DNA from: Rhodococcus sp. 14-2483-1-2
Lineage (GTDB): Bacteria; Actinomycetota; Actinomycetes; Mycobacteriales; Mycobacteriaceae
Assembly: GCF_002259405.1 (NCBI RefSeq)
Contig: NZ_NPFW01000023.1
Span: forward strand, 1-64,000
Reading direction: 5' to 3'
DNA: 64,000 bases
Shown: piece by piece, positions 1 to 9,523 of the stretch
Numbering within the stretch: the stretch's first letter is position 1
How the letters are laid out: each line of letters opens with the position of its first letter
Notes under the pieces: model-generated
Seen by the model: the letters and a program-made list of their open reading frames with translations, nothing else
Told to the model about the DNA's origin: nothing
Database searches by the model: none
Translations under genes and position numbers: made by a program

Positions 1-1032
1 ATCCCCGGCTCGCTCCGCTCACCGGAACGGGGGCGGGTCGCTGCGCTCCCCACCAGGGAGCCGCTACGCGGCTCGACGGTGCTCCAGTCATGCCGCCGAC
101 CATCGTGTCGCTGCGCTCCACTCAGATTCGAATCAGGCTGCTCTTCAGTATGATTCAACGTCACGATCGAAACGGAATCACCGACACCGAACACTCGGGG
201 TCGCGCTGCGCGCGACGTGAACCTCACTACGGCTGCTCCCCGAACCCGTCGAATCATCATGTACTCATGCTACCCGACCACACACCACGAAGCAAGGACA
301 AGCACCCACCAAGATATGCCCACTCTCATTACTACGCAATGGAATACGACTACCCGTCGAAGGCAGCGTGCGCAAACAATCGGAAACCGCTTCGCCATCA
401 ATCGCATTCCGATACATGTTGCACTGCAACGTTATTCACTCACCGCATCCAGTGCCGCGCATAACCATTACGGCACAACACATTTCGCAGAACACCACCA
501 CAACTGCCGCCACACCCCCACCGAACCACACCACCCAGACCCCCGTCCGGATCCCCAACAACCCCCGAGCCACCGACCACCAGACACACCACGCGGCGAC
601 GTCGAGGACGATGCGTCGCACCGTGGGTGAACCCCGACAGACACCACCACCCCTTCCGTCGACGACACACAACACACCCACAACCACCCCCGGGACCACA
701 CCACCCCAAACAAGCAGCCCCACCAGCACAAACGACATGTCCCCCCAACCACCACAACACGGATCCCCTGCGGGAGAGGGACCACGAAGCCGCGCGAGAT
801 CCGACCACCAAATACAACAAAGGCCCGCCACGATACGACCCGAACCTGTCAAACAGCCGAGTTCCCGCAGTAATCAGTGACGGAGCCGCCCGGCCCGAGA
901 ACTGAGAACCGCCATGACACGACCGAGGACACCAAAGTATTTCCTCATCGCGTGCTGTGAACACGAGCCCCAGTCGCCAGAAAAGGCGAGGCCTCGCCCG
1001 AAGAGCGAGACCCGTGACGACAGGCACCAGCC
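1..1032. other. Gene-poor left edge
   Basis: I see no convincing gene here. Open frames exist on both strands, but their translations are low-complexity (Pro/Thr/His-rich or Gly/Val/Trp-rich), as expected from C/A-rich DNA. The first 120 bases carry several copies of a GAGCGCAGCG-type word (on the minus strand), the same word found in the long repeats at 37, 40 and 46 kb. A GTTGCACTGCAAC dyad lies at 418-430. The stretch may be regulatory or decayed DNA. Confidence 0.5.
418..430. promoter_or_regulatory. GTTGCACTGCAAC dyad, copy 1
   Basis: This is a perfect 6-bp inverted repeat around one central base. The same 13-mer occurs at 30741-30753 upstream of lsr2, and a one-base variant at 38397-38409. 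It could be an operator or partition site; the binding protein is unknown. Confidence 0.4.
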
Positions 1033-1290
1033 ATGAATCTCCCAACGCCCAGACAGCGCCGCCGCATCGCCATTCAATCCACAACCATCGCCGCCGTCGA
1101 AGCCGGAATCGATCAGCTCGAAACCGTGGCGACCAACGCCGGCCTCCACCCCCTCGCCGTCGCACTCAACATCGCCGCCGCTACCGCCACCGCCACCGTC
1201 ATTGCCGCTCTGGACGGTAAGGACGGTGACGGCACAGATCACGGCCACAGTGAGCCCGAGCAGCCCCGTGACGACGACTCAGGCACCTGA
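1033..1290 (+). CDS. Small hypothetical protein, 85 aa
   Basis: I do not recognise this protein. It has a basic N-terminus, an Ala/Thr-rich middle (about residues 15-60) that reads as helical, and a polar acidic tail (DGKDGDGTDHGH, then an Asp/Glu run). The ATG at 1033 is the natural start. Its composition is more protein-like than the frames to its left. The middle has no charge-free run long enough for a confident membrane span. No function is proposed. Confidence 0.45.
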   Translation: MNLPTPRQRRRIAIQSTTIAAVEAGIDQLETVATNAGLHPLAVALNIAAATATATVIAALDGKDGDGTDHGHSEPEQPRDDDSGT

Positions 1291-1397
1291 ACCCCGGGAC
1301 CGACGCAAAGCCGCACAGCGCCACGCCTGGCCGCTCGATATCGACCTTGGCGCGAAGAGGCGGCACGGGTGGGGCTCAGCTACCTAGTATCGACCTG

Positions 1398-1970
1398 ATG
1401 GTCCCTCTGCTGATCCCTGTGCTCACCGCTGCGATCGCAGCGATCGCGGTACTGAGTGCGGCCGGCGTCGCTCGGAACGCCACACGCTACGCCGCCAGGC
1501 TCGGTGCGCTTCAGAAGGCTCACGACGCCAACTACGCCGCGCTCGAATCGTTCAGGCAGGCTTTCATCGAGTCCACCAATCTGGTGCAGCGCTATACCTT
1601 CCACGTGCCGTTTCAGGACAGACTCCGAACACGCGGGTCGACCCGCGAGCAGTTCGATCAGAATGCACCCTGGTACGAGCCCGCATTGCTCTCCGTTCAG
1701 AAGCTCCGCGCCCTGAGCCACACAGTGTTGCTATCGGACACAACGAACGCCCTCTACAAGAACGCCGACGACGTTTTTCGGAACGTACTGTCAGCGGAAC
1801 GTCAGACAACTGCAACCGACCCGTGGCTCGCCGCTATGGCCGATCAGCCGGACCCACTCACCCGCTGCATCGAGGCACTCGGAGCCGATCAACGCGCCCT
1901 GCTCGAGGCATACCCCGTCGACGTTCCCCGCCGGCGGAAAAACGATCAGCAACGGATCTCCCCCGGTTAA
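1398..1970 (+). CDS. Membrane-anchored hypothetical protein, 190 aa
   Basis: I do not recognise the family. The ATG at 1398 is preferred over the longer open frame from 1347 because it starts directly at a hydrophobic segment (MVPLLIPVLTAAIAAIAVLS), which reads as a single N-terminal membrane anchor or signal anchor. The rest is a soluble, mostly helical domain with many Ala, Leu, Arg and Gln, probably cytoplasmic. The C-terminus is basic (RRRKNDQQR). The gene stands alone, about 230 bases before the sigma-like gene. Confidence 0.6.
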   Translation: MVPLLIPVLTAAIAAIAVLSAAGVARNATRYAARLGALQKAHDANYAALESFRQAFIESTNLVQRYTFHVPFQDRLRTRGSTREQFDQNAPWYEPALLSVQKLRALSHTVLLSDTTNALYKNADDVFRNVLSAERQTTATDPWLAAMADQPDPLTRCIEALGADQRALLEAYPVDVPRRRKNDQQRISPG

Positions 1971-2204
1971 TCCTGAAGACGTACACCGGCAGCGGACCGG
2001 CGTCTGGCATTCCCGTGCGCTCCACCAATAGAGAGCACTTTGGTCCCGCCTGGCAACATGGCGTCCAGCACCCATTGTGTGACCTACGTCATACTTGTAA
2101 ACGTTTTTTGGCAAAAGCCCCTATGTCGTTATGACCGCTTCGCAGTAGTCGGTGGGTTGAGCCGATGACGCGCAGATCAAAGCACGTACGCACTCGAGGA
2201 CGCC

Positions 2205-3080
2205 ATGTCCAAAAAGCGCGATCCCGAACTTGCAGCCAAGCTCGAAGCCCTTCTTGTCGATGCCCGCACACAGGGTTCTCGAACACCTGAAAACAAACTC
2301 GCCCCCGCAACTGCCGCCTTGGTGGATCTCCTCTGGGACCCCGCAGTCGCCACTCTTCACACTCTCGTCTCCGACGGCCGCATCGTCAGCGCCGGGCCCA
2401 TTCCCGTCGCCATGACCATCGGCTGGGACGACCTGGAGTGGCTACGGTCCGACTACGCCGATCGCGACGCCCTGTGCATCGAGCTTGCGGTTGCAGGACT
2501 GACGACGTTCCTCCGAGCCGCGGTGGACAGAAAGATCTGGACCCCCTCCGGCCGGGCGTCTCTGCTTACCTACTTCGTCAACGCATGTCTCTTGCACAAG
2601 CTGCACGTAATCAACAAGTGGACGATGCCTCGCCGGATCGAACGCAGGCTCGCGACACTGGCCGATGTCGACGACCTCGATGCCCTGACCCTCGACCTGT
2701 CGGACATCCCATACGCAAGTCACGCGGCTCAAATCCTCGTCGACCGCGCCACACCGCAGGTGCGTCGACTGTTCGAGGCTCTACTGCAGGGCGAGACCAT
2801 CGCAGGGGCAGCCACGGCGATGGGTATCGATCCCGCGACAGCTCGCACCCACCTGTTCCGGTTCCGGAAGAACGTCGTGGTGCCGCTCATCGCCGACGGC
2901 TTCCTCGATCCACCATCAGGAACTGCGCTCGCCAAACATATGGAGAACCAGCACGCCGACGAGCTCTCCACCTGGGGACCCACCCCTGCAGAACCCGAGC
3001 CCGACTTCGATCCATTCACCTCGAAATACGTGCCCGGCAACGTGTTCGCCTCCGACTGGGAGCCCACCGATGTCTACTGA
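2205..3080 (+). CDS. Sigma-70-like factor, 291 aa
   Basis: This is probably an atypical RNA polymerase sigma factor of the kind carried on actinobacterial plasmids. Residues around 105-135 (WTPSGRASLLTYFVNACLL, then HVINKW) resemble the region-2 pattern of such proteins. Residues around 185-225 (TPQVRRLFEALLQGETIAG, then AAAMG-like and ARTHLFRFRKNVV) fit a region-4 helix-turn-helix. The C-terminal 60 residues are acidic and lack a known motif. The stop overlaps the ATG of a small membrane protein gene at 3070, so the two are translationally coupled. Target promoters are unknown. A divergent DNA-binding regulator remains possible. Confidence 0.7.
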   Translation: MSKKRDPELAAKLEALLVDARTQGSRTPENKLAPATAALVDLLWDPAVATLHTLVSDGRIVSAGPIPVAMTIGWDDLEWLRSDYADRDALCIELAVAGLTTFLRAAVDRKIWTPSGRASLLTYFVNACLLHKLHVINKWTMPRRIERRLATLADVDDLDALTLDLSDIPYASHAAQILVDRATPQVRRLFEALLQGETIAGAATAMGIDPATARTHLFRFRKNVVVPLIADGFLDPPSGTALAKHMENQHADELSTWGPTPAEPEPDFDPFTSKYVPGNVFASDWEPTDVY

Positions 3081-3273
3081 CGACCACCGCCGAGACCGGT
3101 GGACAGATGCGTTCCGCTGGTACTCACACCCGCTGACATCAGTAATCGTTCTGGCCATACTCAGCCTGCTGACCGCTGCAGCCTTCGGCCGCGAATTCGG
3201 CACCATGGCATTCTTCGCCATGCTCGAGTTCCTTCGAGAATGCGCCAACGCCTCGAATGACGACAGCCGGTGA
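3070..3273 (+). CDS. Small membrane protein coupled to the sigma-like factor, 67 aa
   Basis: This is a short protein with one or two hydrophobic segments (SVIVLAILSLLTAAAF and GTMAFFAMLEF), a charged N-terminus (MSTDDHRRDRW) and a polar tail. Its ATG lies inside the 3' end of the upstream sigma-like gene, with an 11-base overlap that strongly suggests coupled translation. The arrangement invites an anti-sigma or membrane-tethering role, but no anti-sigma motif (for example HxxxCxxC) is present, so that remains inference. Confidence 0.6.
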   Translation: MSTDDHRRDRWTDAFRWYSHPLTSVIVLAILSLLTAAAFGREFGTMAFFAMLEFLRECANASNDDSR

Positions 3274-3338
3274 CGCCGGCTGAGGGGACTACGACATATG
3301 CCGCATGGTCGTCGCTGCGACGACCCCCGAGTCTTCGC

Positions 3339-3512
3339 CTAGTTCGGATCGGCGGGCTCGGGTGCGGTTCCGGAATCGTAGATCAGGTCGTCGGACCCTT
3401 CGTAGCGGTAAGCTCGCTGCCCGCTCGGCAGAGTCACCCATCCCGCCTGTCCATGATCGGGATCCGGGTCGAAACTATCGTCGCTGGTCGTCACGAGCAA
3501 GCATCTTTCCAA
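3339..3512 (-). CDS. Possible small acidic protein
   Basis: The frame is open from 3656. Only the C-terminal part reads as natural protein sequence (SDDSFDPDPDHGQAGWVTLP, SGQRAYRYEGSDDLIYD, PEPADPN). A TTG at 3512, about 7 bases after AGGT, is the best local start; no ATG or GTG fits well. It would be divergent from the gene at 3614. The product is unrecognised and could be spurious. Confidence 0.3.
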   Translation of the reverse strand: MERCLLVTTSDDSFDPDPDHGQAGWVTLPSGQRAYRYEGSDDLIYDSGTAPEPADPN

Positions 3513-3613
3513 ATCGGACCTGAGCGCCCGGCTCAGGCGGTGCGTCGACTGGCCACCTATTCCGGAGAGGCTCGGCCTCCGGCCAACGCTCTGCCGCCTC
3601 TTAGGGTGGTCGG

Positions 3614-4492
3614 GTGAAAGAGACGCTTGGTAGTTGGCCCCTGCGGCGTGTGGCATGCGTGGTGTGCGGCGCGCTCGCGATCTACTTCTGCCTGGTTTCC
3701 CTGCAGCGGATGGGGTGGACTCTGGACCGCGTCTTTCACGAGTTCTGGGTGGGCATGGCTCTCATCGGCCTCATGTCGGGTTCTCTCGCTATCGGGTGCA
3801 CCATCAGTGACTTCTGGCGTGCACGTCCGCGTAAGAAAGATTGGGCCGCGTTCATGGCTACAGCGTTCGGGTCGACGGTCGTGCTGGCTCTGACAGCTAC
3901 CCACGACGACGTAGATCTGGGTTCACTACCAGCGTGGGTCTCGGCGGGTGGCGCTCTGTTCACCGCCGGCGGCGTCCTAGTCGCCCTGCGCTCGTACCAG
4001 GCGACGCGACGTACAGCCTTGGAGGACCAGGCCAACCAAGTTCGACTCCTGCAAATTCAGGTGATGCCCGACGGTTCCGACTCGCACGGCAAACGGCAGT
4101 GGCGCACGGTATTGACCAATCGCAGCAAGGACCCGCTCTACGGCCTCGAAGTTCGGGGATTCCGCGCCCAGGTCGAAGACGATGCGGCCCCGGTGTACAT
4201 GAGCGCCTTCGAGGAGACGACGTTGCCTGGACCCGACGCACCCCAGCACATCGACCAGCTCCACCCTGAACCGGCGGTCAGGCTAGGGGCCTTGCAGTAC
4301 TGCCCGGTGCTCGAGGCGGGGGCCCAGTTCACCCTGAGATGGGCGTCGCGCCGTGCTGTCGAGCCAAATCCGCCGACGCCTGCTTTCGTAAACATTTGGT
4401 ACTCGGTGACCGACGCCAACGGCCGCTTCTGGAACGTCGTCGACAACAACGAACCCGAGAAGGTATCCCGCCCCACACGTCGCCTCGGCTGA
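3614..4492 (+). CDS. Hypothetical membrane protein, 292 aa
   Basis: The GTG at 3614 begins a protein with four hydrophobic segments in its N-terminal 130 residues (VACVVCGALAIYFCLV; WVGMALIGLMSGSLAIGC; AAFMATAFGSTVVLALTA; AGGALFTAGGVLVALRSY). These are followed by a soluble domain of about 160 residues with an immunoglobulin-like or beta-rich feel (VLTNRSKDPLYGLEVRGF, FTLRWASRR, FVNIWYSVTDANGRFW). The layout resembles actinobacterial membrane proteins of unknown function with a cytoplasmic beta-domain. The gene stands alone between a small possible divergent gene and the HEPN-like gene. Confidence 0.6.
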   Translation: MKETLGSWPLRRVACVVCGALAIYFCLVSLQRMGWTLDRVFHEFWVGMALIGLMSGSLAIGCTISDFWRARPRKKDWAAFMATAFGSTVVLALTATHDDVDLGSLPAWVSAGGALFTAGGVLVALRSYQATRRTALEDQANQVRLLQIQVMPDGSDSHGKRQWRTVLTNRSKDPLYGLEVRGFRAQVEDDAAPVYMSAFEETTLPGPDAPQHIDQLHPEPAVRLGALQYCPVLEAGAQFTLRWASRRAVEPNPPTPAFVNIWYSVTDANGRFWNVVDNNEPEKVSRPTRRLG

Positions 4493-4679
4493 GCAAACAC
4501 CCCTGAGCCGCAACCGCTGTCCCATCTCGATATTCCTCTCCGGCTCACCGCGACCAGATCCGCTCGACACGACATCGACGAGTAAGAGGTAACCGTCTTC
4601 TACGCAGTTCCCGTCGCGTTGGAAAGCACTACACCCGTGTGCGACTCCTCTGCCGCTGCTCCGACGTAGTGTGCCTTTC

Positions 4680-6053
4680 ATGGCCGATATTGATGAGCTG
4701 GTATCGCAAGTATGGAACCCGGCGTCGAAGGTGTTGGCCGCCGAGGTCTGGCGGTGTTACAACGCCGGTGCAGTCCGAGCGAGCATTGTGAGTTTGTGGA
4801 CGACGATCACGGTCGATCTGATCACCAAGATCGGCCACCTCGCGGATGACGGCGACTCAGGAGCCATCAAGATTCGAGCCGATATCATTGCAGCGCAACA
4901 AAAAGGCCTGCAATCGGAAGGCATTCGGCAGATGCAGGACATCGAACGGGACTTGCTCGATCACGGCGAGAAGCTGGAATTGTTCGACGGTCTGGACAAA
5001 CGCGCACTCGACCGAATCCGTGACGATCGCAACGTCTGCGTGCATCCGACGCTTCGCGGAATGGAAACTCCCTATGTCCCGCAGCGGGAGGTCGCGCGCG
5101 CCCACTTGGCGGTAGCACTCGAGGTCCTGCTCCTTCACCCGCCCACCCAAGGGCTGAAGCTGATCGAGAGATACAGCGCGTTCACCTCGGGCGCGATCTT
5201 CACTCCGACACCCGAGCTGATCGTCGAGCTGTTCTACCGAAAAGTGCGAGCAGGAATACGCCGCACCATCGTCGAGATCGCCGCCAAACATTCATTTCTC
5301 GAACTCCCGACGGACACTGGACTGCCTGCGTCCGAGCTGGCAGACCGAAATGCGAAGGTGCTGACTGTCCTCGCTGACCAAGACAGGCCTCTTGTCCTGG
5401 CTGCTGCCGAGAAACTGAGGGAGCGCTATGCCGCTCTCGACGGGGACGCTCAGCTGCGCGCTCTCGCTCGGCTAGGTGATCAGGATTTCTTCTGGGACAC
5501 GCTCAACCAAACAGTGACAGGGCACCTCGACACTCTCGTCGGAAAACCACCCACATCAGGTGACCATGTTCCGCTCAAGGTCACCGCTGCGGCGGTCTTG
5601 TCCTTGGTAGGCAATTCACTCGCGCGCCAGAAACTGCCGGCACTGGAGGGCGTGTTCGATTCCCTTACCGTCACTCAAAAAGTCTCCGCGATCACCACCA
5701 GACCGACGCAGTACTTCGTCCCCTCCATCGTCGCAATGCTGAAGAACGCGAGCAGCTACGCTGAAGCCACCGAAATCACGCCAGCACTGATCTCTCACTC
5801 TCGATTCCTTTCCGTGCAGCAACTAGCAGCCGTGTTGACAGAATGCTCGGCCAACGGACAGTGCTGGCATGCCTACGCAATGCCTCCAACCCTCCTCAAG
5901 GTCTACCGCGAGACCACCCACCTCGGCACCGACCGCGTCTCTGTATTCCAAGACTTTCTCGACCGAATGTCCGATGAAAATCACAAGAGCTCGGATGTCT
6001 ACTACACCTATCCCCAACTCCGAGCTGCAATAGCAGAACCCGTGACCAGTTGA
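4680..6053 (+). CDS. HEPN-like all-alpha protein, 457 aa
   Basis: The ATG at 4680 is preferred over an in-frame GTG at 4671. The N-terminal domain (residues 1-130) has the pattern of a widespread family with CYNxGAxRxxIVxxW followed by DLIxKI. It ends with RNVCVHP (R117, H122), which fits the HEPN R-x4-H motif, the active site of many RNases in abortive-infection and toxin systems. The remaining 320 residues are helical and unrecognised. It lies 156 bases upstream of a PD-(D/E)XK-NACHT gene in the same direction, so a joint defence role is plausible but unproven. Catalysis cannot be judged from sequence alone. Confidence 0.6.
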   Translation: MADIDELVSQVWNPASKVLAAEVWRCYNAGAVRASIVSLWTTITVDLITKIGHLADDGDSGAIKIRADIIAAQQKGLQSEGIRQMQDIERDLLDHGEKLELFDGLDKRALDRIRDDRNVCVHPTLRGMETPYVPQREVARAHLAVALEVLLLHPPTQGLKLIERYSAFTSGAIFTPTPELIVELFYRKVRAGIRRTIVEIAAKHSFLELPTDTGLPASELADRNAKVLTVLADQDRPLVLAAAEKLRERYAALDGDAQLRALARLGDQDFFWDTLNQTVTGHLDTLVGKPPTSGDHVPLKVTAAAVLSLVGNSLARQKLPALEGVFDSLTVTQKVSAITTRPTQYFVPSIVAMLKNASSYAEATEITPALISHSRFLSVQQLAAVLTECSANGQCWHAYAMPPTLLKVYRETTHLGTDRVSVFQDFLDRMSDENHKSSDVYYTYPQLRAAIAEPVTS

Positions 6054-6209
6054 ACTTCTCTGCACCCGCGATGGCAATGATCTCAGGACCGCACACCCGA
6101 CACACGCCCGCGACGAGAGTGGCCGTGGGTCGGGTTTCTCTGCGAGCAGTTCGCTCGTGTGCCGCGCAATGGCGGCCTAAGGCGTGATTGAGCGTCTAGC
6201 CTTCGAGGC

Positions 6210-9104
6210 GTGACATACGACCTCACCAGGCTCGGCAACGCCCGCTTCGAGCACCTCGTCCAGGCTCTGGCCCTGCGGCACCTCGGCCCGGGTGTCGAGA
6301 TCTTCGGGGACGGCCCGGACGGCGGACGTGAGGCCACTTTCCGCGGCTCGATCGACATGGACGGTAAGGGAAAGTGGGACGGGTACGGGGTCATTCAAGC
6401 GAAGTACAAATCGCAACTGACCGGTACCGCTGCGGATCAAAAATGGTTCTTCGAACAGATCACCGCCGAACTCGATCTGTGGGTCGACCAAACCAAAAAG
6501 CGTCACAAGAACCAACCCGAGTATTTCATCATCGCCACCAACGTGTCGGTATCCTCGGTCGAGGAAAACGGCGGGCAAGACCGGCTGAGGCGACTGTTCG
6601 CCATATACCGAGATCGAACCGACCCGCGCACCAAAAAGAAGAACGGCATGCCCAAGTTCAAGGACTATGACCTGTGGCATGCCGACAAGCTGGACCGGTT
6701 ATTGGAAGACAATCAAGAGATCTCTCGTCGCTACGCCGATCTGATACTGCCGGGCGACGTGCTATCTCGACTGTTCGACCATGTCAGCCAGACCGACCGG
6801 AAGGTTGCCACAGCGTGGATCGGCCACATCACGAGAGCCCTCTCCTCCGACACCAAGGTAGAACTCGGCGAATCGGGTGACCTCACCAACACCCACCTCG
6901 ACCTCGCCCACATCGCCGTCGACTTGCCTTCATCGCACCTGCCGGAACGACCGCCAGCCCCTCACGACTCGGCCATAAAGCTGGTACGCGAACACCTCGA
7001 ATCGTTCTTCACACAGACGTCCGCGGACACAGCCCTCCGCTCCCTCGTCACACGGGCAGACCAAGTGCTCTCCCCCGCGCTCGACCCCGCGGCACGAGAT
7101 CGAGTGGTGGTACTCGGCGGACCTGGTTCGGGAAAGTCCACGCTCTCACGTCTGCTATGCCAGATCTACCGCGTCGCACTAGTAAAGGAAGCTGCAGCAG
7201 GCCGCGTCACGCACGCGATCACCGACAAAGCCAGCCGGATCTCCGCCGCCTTCGCAGACGCAGACCTCCCCGAGCCGACACTGCATCGGCTACCGGTAAG
7301 GGTCGTATTGAGTGAGTTCGCCGACCAGGTAAGCAAGCCAGTCAAACCCACTCTCCTGCAACACATCGTCGACACGATCAACGACCGGGCATCGGACCCC
7401 ATCACCGTTCCCGAGGCCCTCAGACTGCTCGAAACGTGGCCGCTGCTTCTCATGCTCGACGGAATGGACGAAGTCGCCTCTGCGACCAACCGTGACGAAG
7501 TCACGCAACGAATTGCAGACTTCCTCGACGAAATGGCAGCCCACCAGGCAGATGTCCTGACTGTATGCACCTCTCGCCCCATCGGATTCGAAAACGACGA
7601 CCGCATCGACTACCAAGAGCTCCGGCTCACCCCCCTGACCACGAAGCAAGCCCTCGGCTACGCCTCCCGCCTGTTACAAACACGATTCGCCGAGAACCCC
7701 GATCGCCGCGACGAAGTACTAAAACGCCTAAGCAAGGCATCACACAGTCCGGACACCGCACGCCTGATGACTTCCCCACTGCAGGTGACAATCCTGAGCT
7801 TGCTGCTCGAACAAGCAACCGAAATACCCGACAGCAGATACGCGCTCTTCAAAAATTACTACGCAGTCATCCATGCACGGGAAAGCAGCAAACCACCCGG
7901 AATCGGTGACGTCATTCGCCGCTACCGAACTCAACTAGACCAACTCCACCAACAATGCGGACTCGCCATCCACGCTCGTGCAGAAAAAGCCGGCGATTCC
8001 GACTCCATCCTGCCGATATCCGACCTCGAGAGCATCACCCGACGCATCCTCGAGGCCGAGGAACAACCCAACCCCGAACAACTGATAGAGCAGATCGTCA
8101 AACTCACCCGGCAGCGACTGGTCCTCCTCGTTCCTCGCGGCGACGGGGTGGCATTCGAAGTACGAAGTCTCGCTGAATTCTTCGCCGCTACAGCCCTCAT
8201 GGTGGGTGAAGACGAACTCGATACACTCGCCCGACTCATCCCCTCGGCCCACTGGCGGCACACATGGCTCCTCGCCGCAGGCTACGTCTTCTCCGACCTC
8301 ACCGGCAAACGCGACTCACTTCTTCAACTCCTCACCGACGCGAACCACGAAAACAAGGTCAATCGATTCGTCATGCCGGGTGCCACCCTGGCCGTAGACG
8401 CACTCAAGGACGGGTTCGCCGCAAACACCCCCAAGTACCAAAAGCGGTTGGTACACATAGCACTTCAATTGATCAGGGGACCCCGAGGCGGCCACATCAC
8501 CAACCTCGCCGAAACCCTTGCCCCGCTCATGGAGGAATCCGAAGCAATCAGACAAACGGTTTGGCAAGAAGTCGACGCGTCCCTCGCCGACAACAGCCCC
8601 GGGGCGATCCGGACATTTCTCAACGGGCTCGTCGAGGCCGACTCCGGGACAATAGGAGCGACCGCAGGCAACAAGCTCGACGCGTACATGAACCGACCGA
8701 ACCCAGGACAGTCCGCCGAACCTAGCTCGGACGACGCAACCAACTTCGCGATTCGATCGGCCCTCGACCGCGTCATCGAGATCACCCTCTCAGATGATTC
8801 CGACGAACACGTAGTCGATTTCGCGGCTCGAGTCAGCCTCGGCGACAACGACGCCGACAACGCCATGGTCCAGCAGGTTCGAGAGATCATCATCGACAAC
8901 TGTGGCGAAAATCAGCGCCGACGGGCAACGCTCCGCGAGATTCTCGCTGGCGCATTAGAACACGACACGGTCAACCAAAACCCTGAACCGACTCCTGCAA
9001 CCCTGCTCACACCCGCGGTATCGGGTCGCCCCAGACAATCCTGGGTGGAGTGGGATCGTCCCAGCCCACGTCAGCAGACCACGGCTCCACCGCTTGATAC
9101 CTGA
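6210..9104 (+). CDS. PD-(D/E)XK nuclease-NACHT NTPase, 964 aa (candidate anti-phage protein)
   Basis: The GTG at 6210 begins an N-terminal Mrr/Cap4-like nuclease domain: RFEHLVQAL with E14, then GPDGGREATF (D37, E41), then the QAK core (63-65). A P-loop GGPGSGKST sits near residue 304. A Walker B of NACHT type (LLLMLDGMDE) lies near residue 411, followed by a typical NACHT arginine-rich CTSRP segment. The C-terminal 350 residues are helical without an obvious repeat sensor. Fusion of an effector nuclease to a NACHT switch is the architecture of bacterial STAND/NACHT defence proteins, which detect a phage component and trigger DNA cleavage. The trigger here is unknown. Confidence 0.85.
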   Translation: MTYDLTRLGNARFEHLVQALALRHLGPGVEIFGDGPDGGREATFRGSIDMDGKGKWDGYGVIQAKYKSQLTGTAADQKWFFEQITAELDLWVDQTKKRHKNQPEYFIIATNVSVSSVEENGGQDRLRRLFAIYRDRTDPRTKKKNGMPKFKDYDLWHADKLDRLLEDNQEISRRYADLILPGDVLSRLFDHVSQTDRKVATAWIGHITRALSSDTKVELGESGDLTNTHLDLAHIAVDLPSSHLPERPPAPHDSAIKLVREHLESFFTQTSADTALRSLVTRADQVLSPALDPAARDRVVVLGGPGSGKSTLSRLLCQIYRVALVKEAAAGRVTHAITDKASRISAAFADADLPEPTLHRLPVRVVLSEFADQVSKPVKPTLLQHIVDTINDRASDPITVPEALRLLETWPLLLMLDGMDEVASATNRDEVTQRIADFLDEMAAHQADVLTVCTSRPIGFENDDRIDYQELRLTPLTTKQALGYASRLLQTRFAENPDRRDEVLKRLSKASHSPDTARLMTSPLQVTILSLLLEQATEIPDSRYALFKNYYAVIHARESSKPPGIGDVIRRYRTQLDQLHQQCGLAIHARAEKAGDSDSILPISDLESITRRILEAEEQPNPEQLIEQIVKLTRQRLVLLVPRGDGVAFEVRSLAEFFAATALMVGEDELDTLARLIPSAHWRHTWLLAAGYVFSDLTGKRDSLLQLLTDANHENKVNRFVMPGATLAVDALKDGFAANTPKYQKRLVHIALQLIRGPRGGHITNLAETLAPLMEESEAIRQTVWQEVDASLADNSPGAIRTFLNGLVEADSGTIGATAGNKLDAYMNRPNPGQSAEPSSDDATNFAIRSALDRVIEITLSDDSDEHVVDFAARVSLGDNDADNAMVQQVREIIIDNCGENQRRRATLREILAGALEHDTVNQNPEPTPATLLTPAVSGRPRQSWVEWDRPSPRQQTTAPPLDT

Positions 9105-9523
9105 CGAAGTATGCCCCCTTGTCCCCGCTGCTCGACACGCCTGCTGGTCAAGCACTGGATTTGCGAGTCATCAACTCATGCAAGGGAACTCAGGCAGTCG
9201 AGCAAACCTTTGAGCACTCGACGGTGGCAACCTTCTACTTCTCCCCTGACGGCTCAGACACCATCCGAGGTGACGGCGAACCTCGAATGGTCGGTCACCG
9301 ATAGACCGAATGCGTCCGAGCCGTCGACCGGTGCAACGAGAATCGTCCGCCCCTCATCCAAGGCCGTGATGATCCGCCCCCACTTCCTAGACTCGTAGCG
9401 GACCAGGCCGAGGCGATAGTTTCCGAGGTCACAGCCACCGGCGGTGACGAGGTTCTCAGCCCGAGGACTCGGGGCCGAGGCCGACCGAGGGCGCGCAGAT
9501 TCACAGAAACCCAGTCGCTGTCA
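9105..9523. other. Intergenic region between convergent genes
   Basis: About 420 bases lie between the end of the NACHT gene and the end of the convergent NrdR-like gene. A 95-codon plus-strand frame beginning with CPRCSTRLL looks briefly like a zinc ribbon, but the rest is not protein-like. No strong terminator was recognised. Confidence 0.5.

Noticed and set aside
436..1165. Long minus-strand frames rich in Gly, Val and Trp
   Set aside because: The composition is typical of the reverse of C/A-rich DNA; no motif or start signal.
9111..9398. Plus-strand frame starting MPPCPRCSTRLL
   Set aside because: Only the first 12 residues resemble a zinc ribbon; the rest is Ser/Thr/Arg-rich shadow, with no ribosome binding site.
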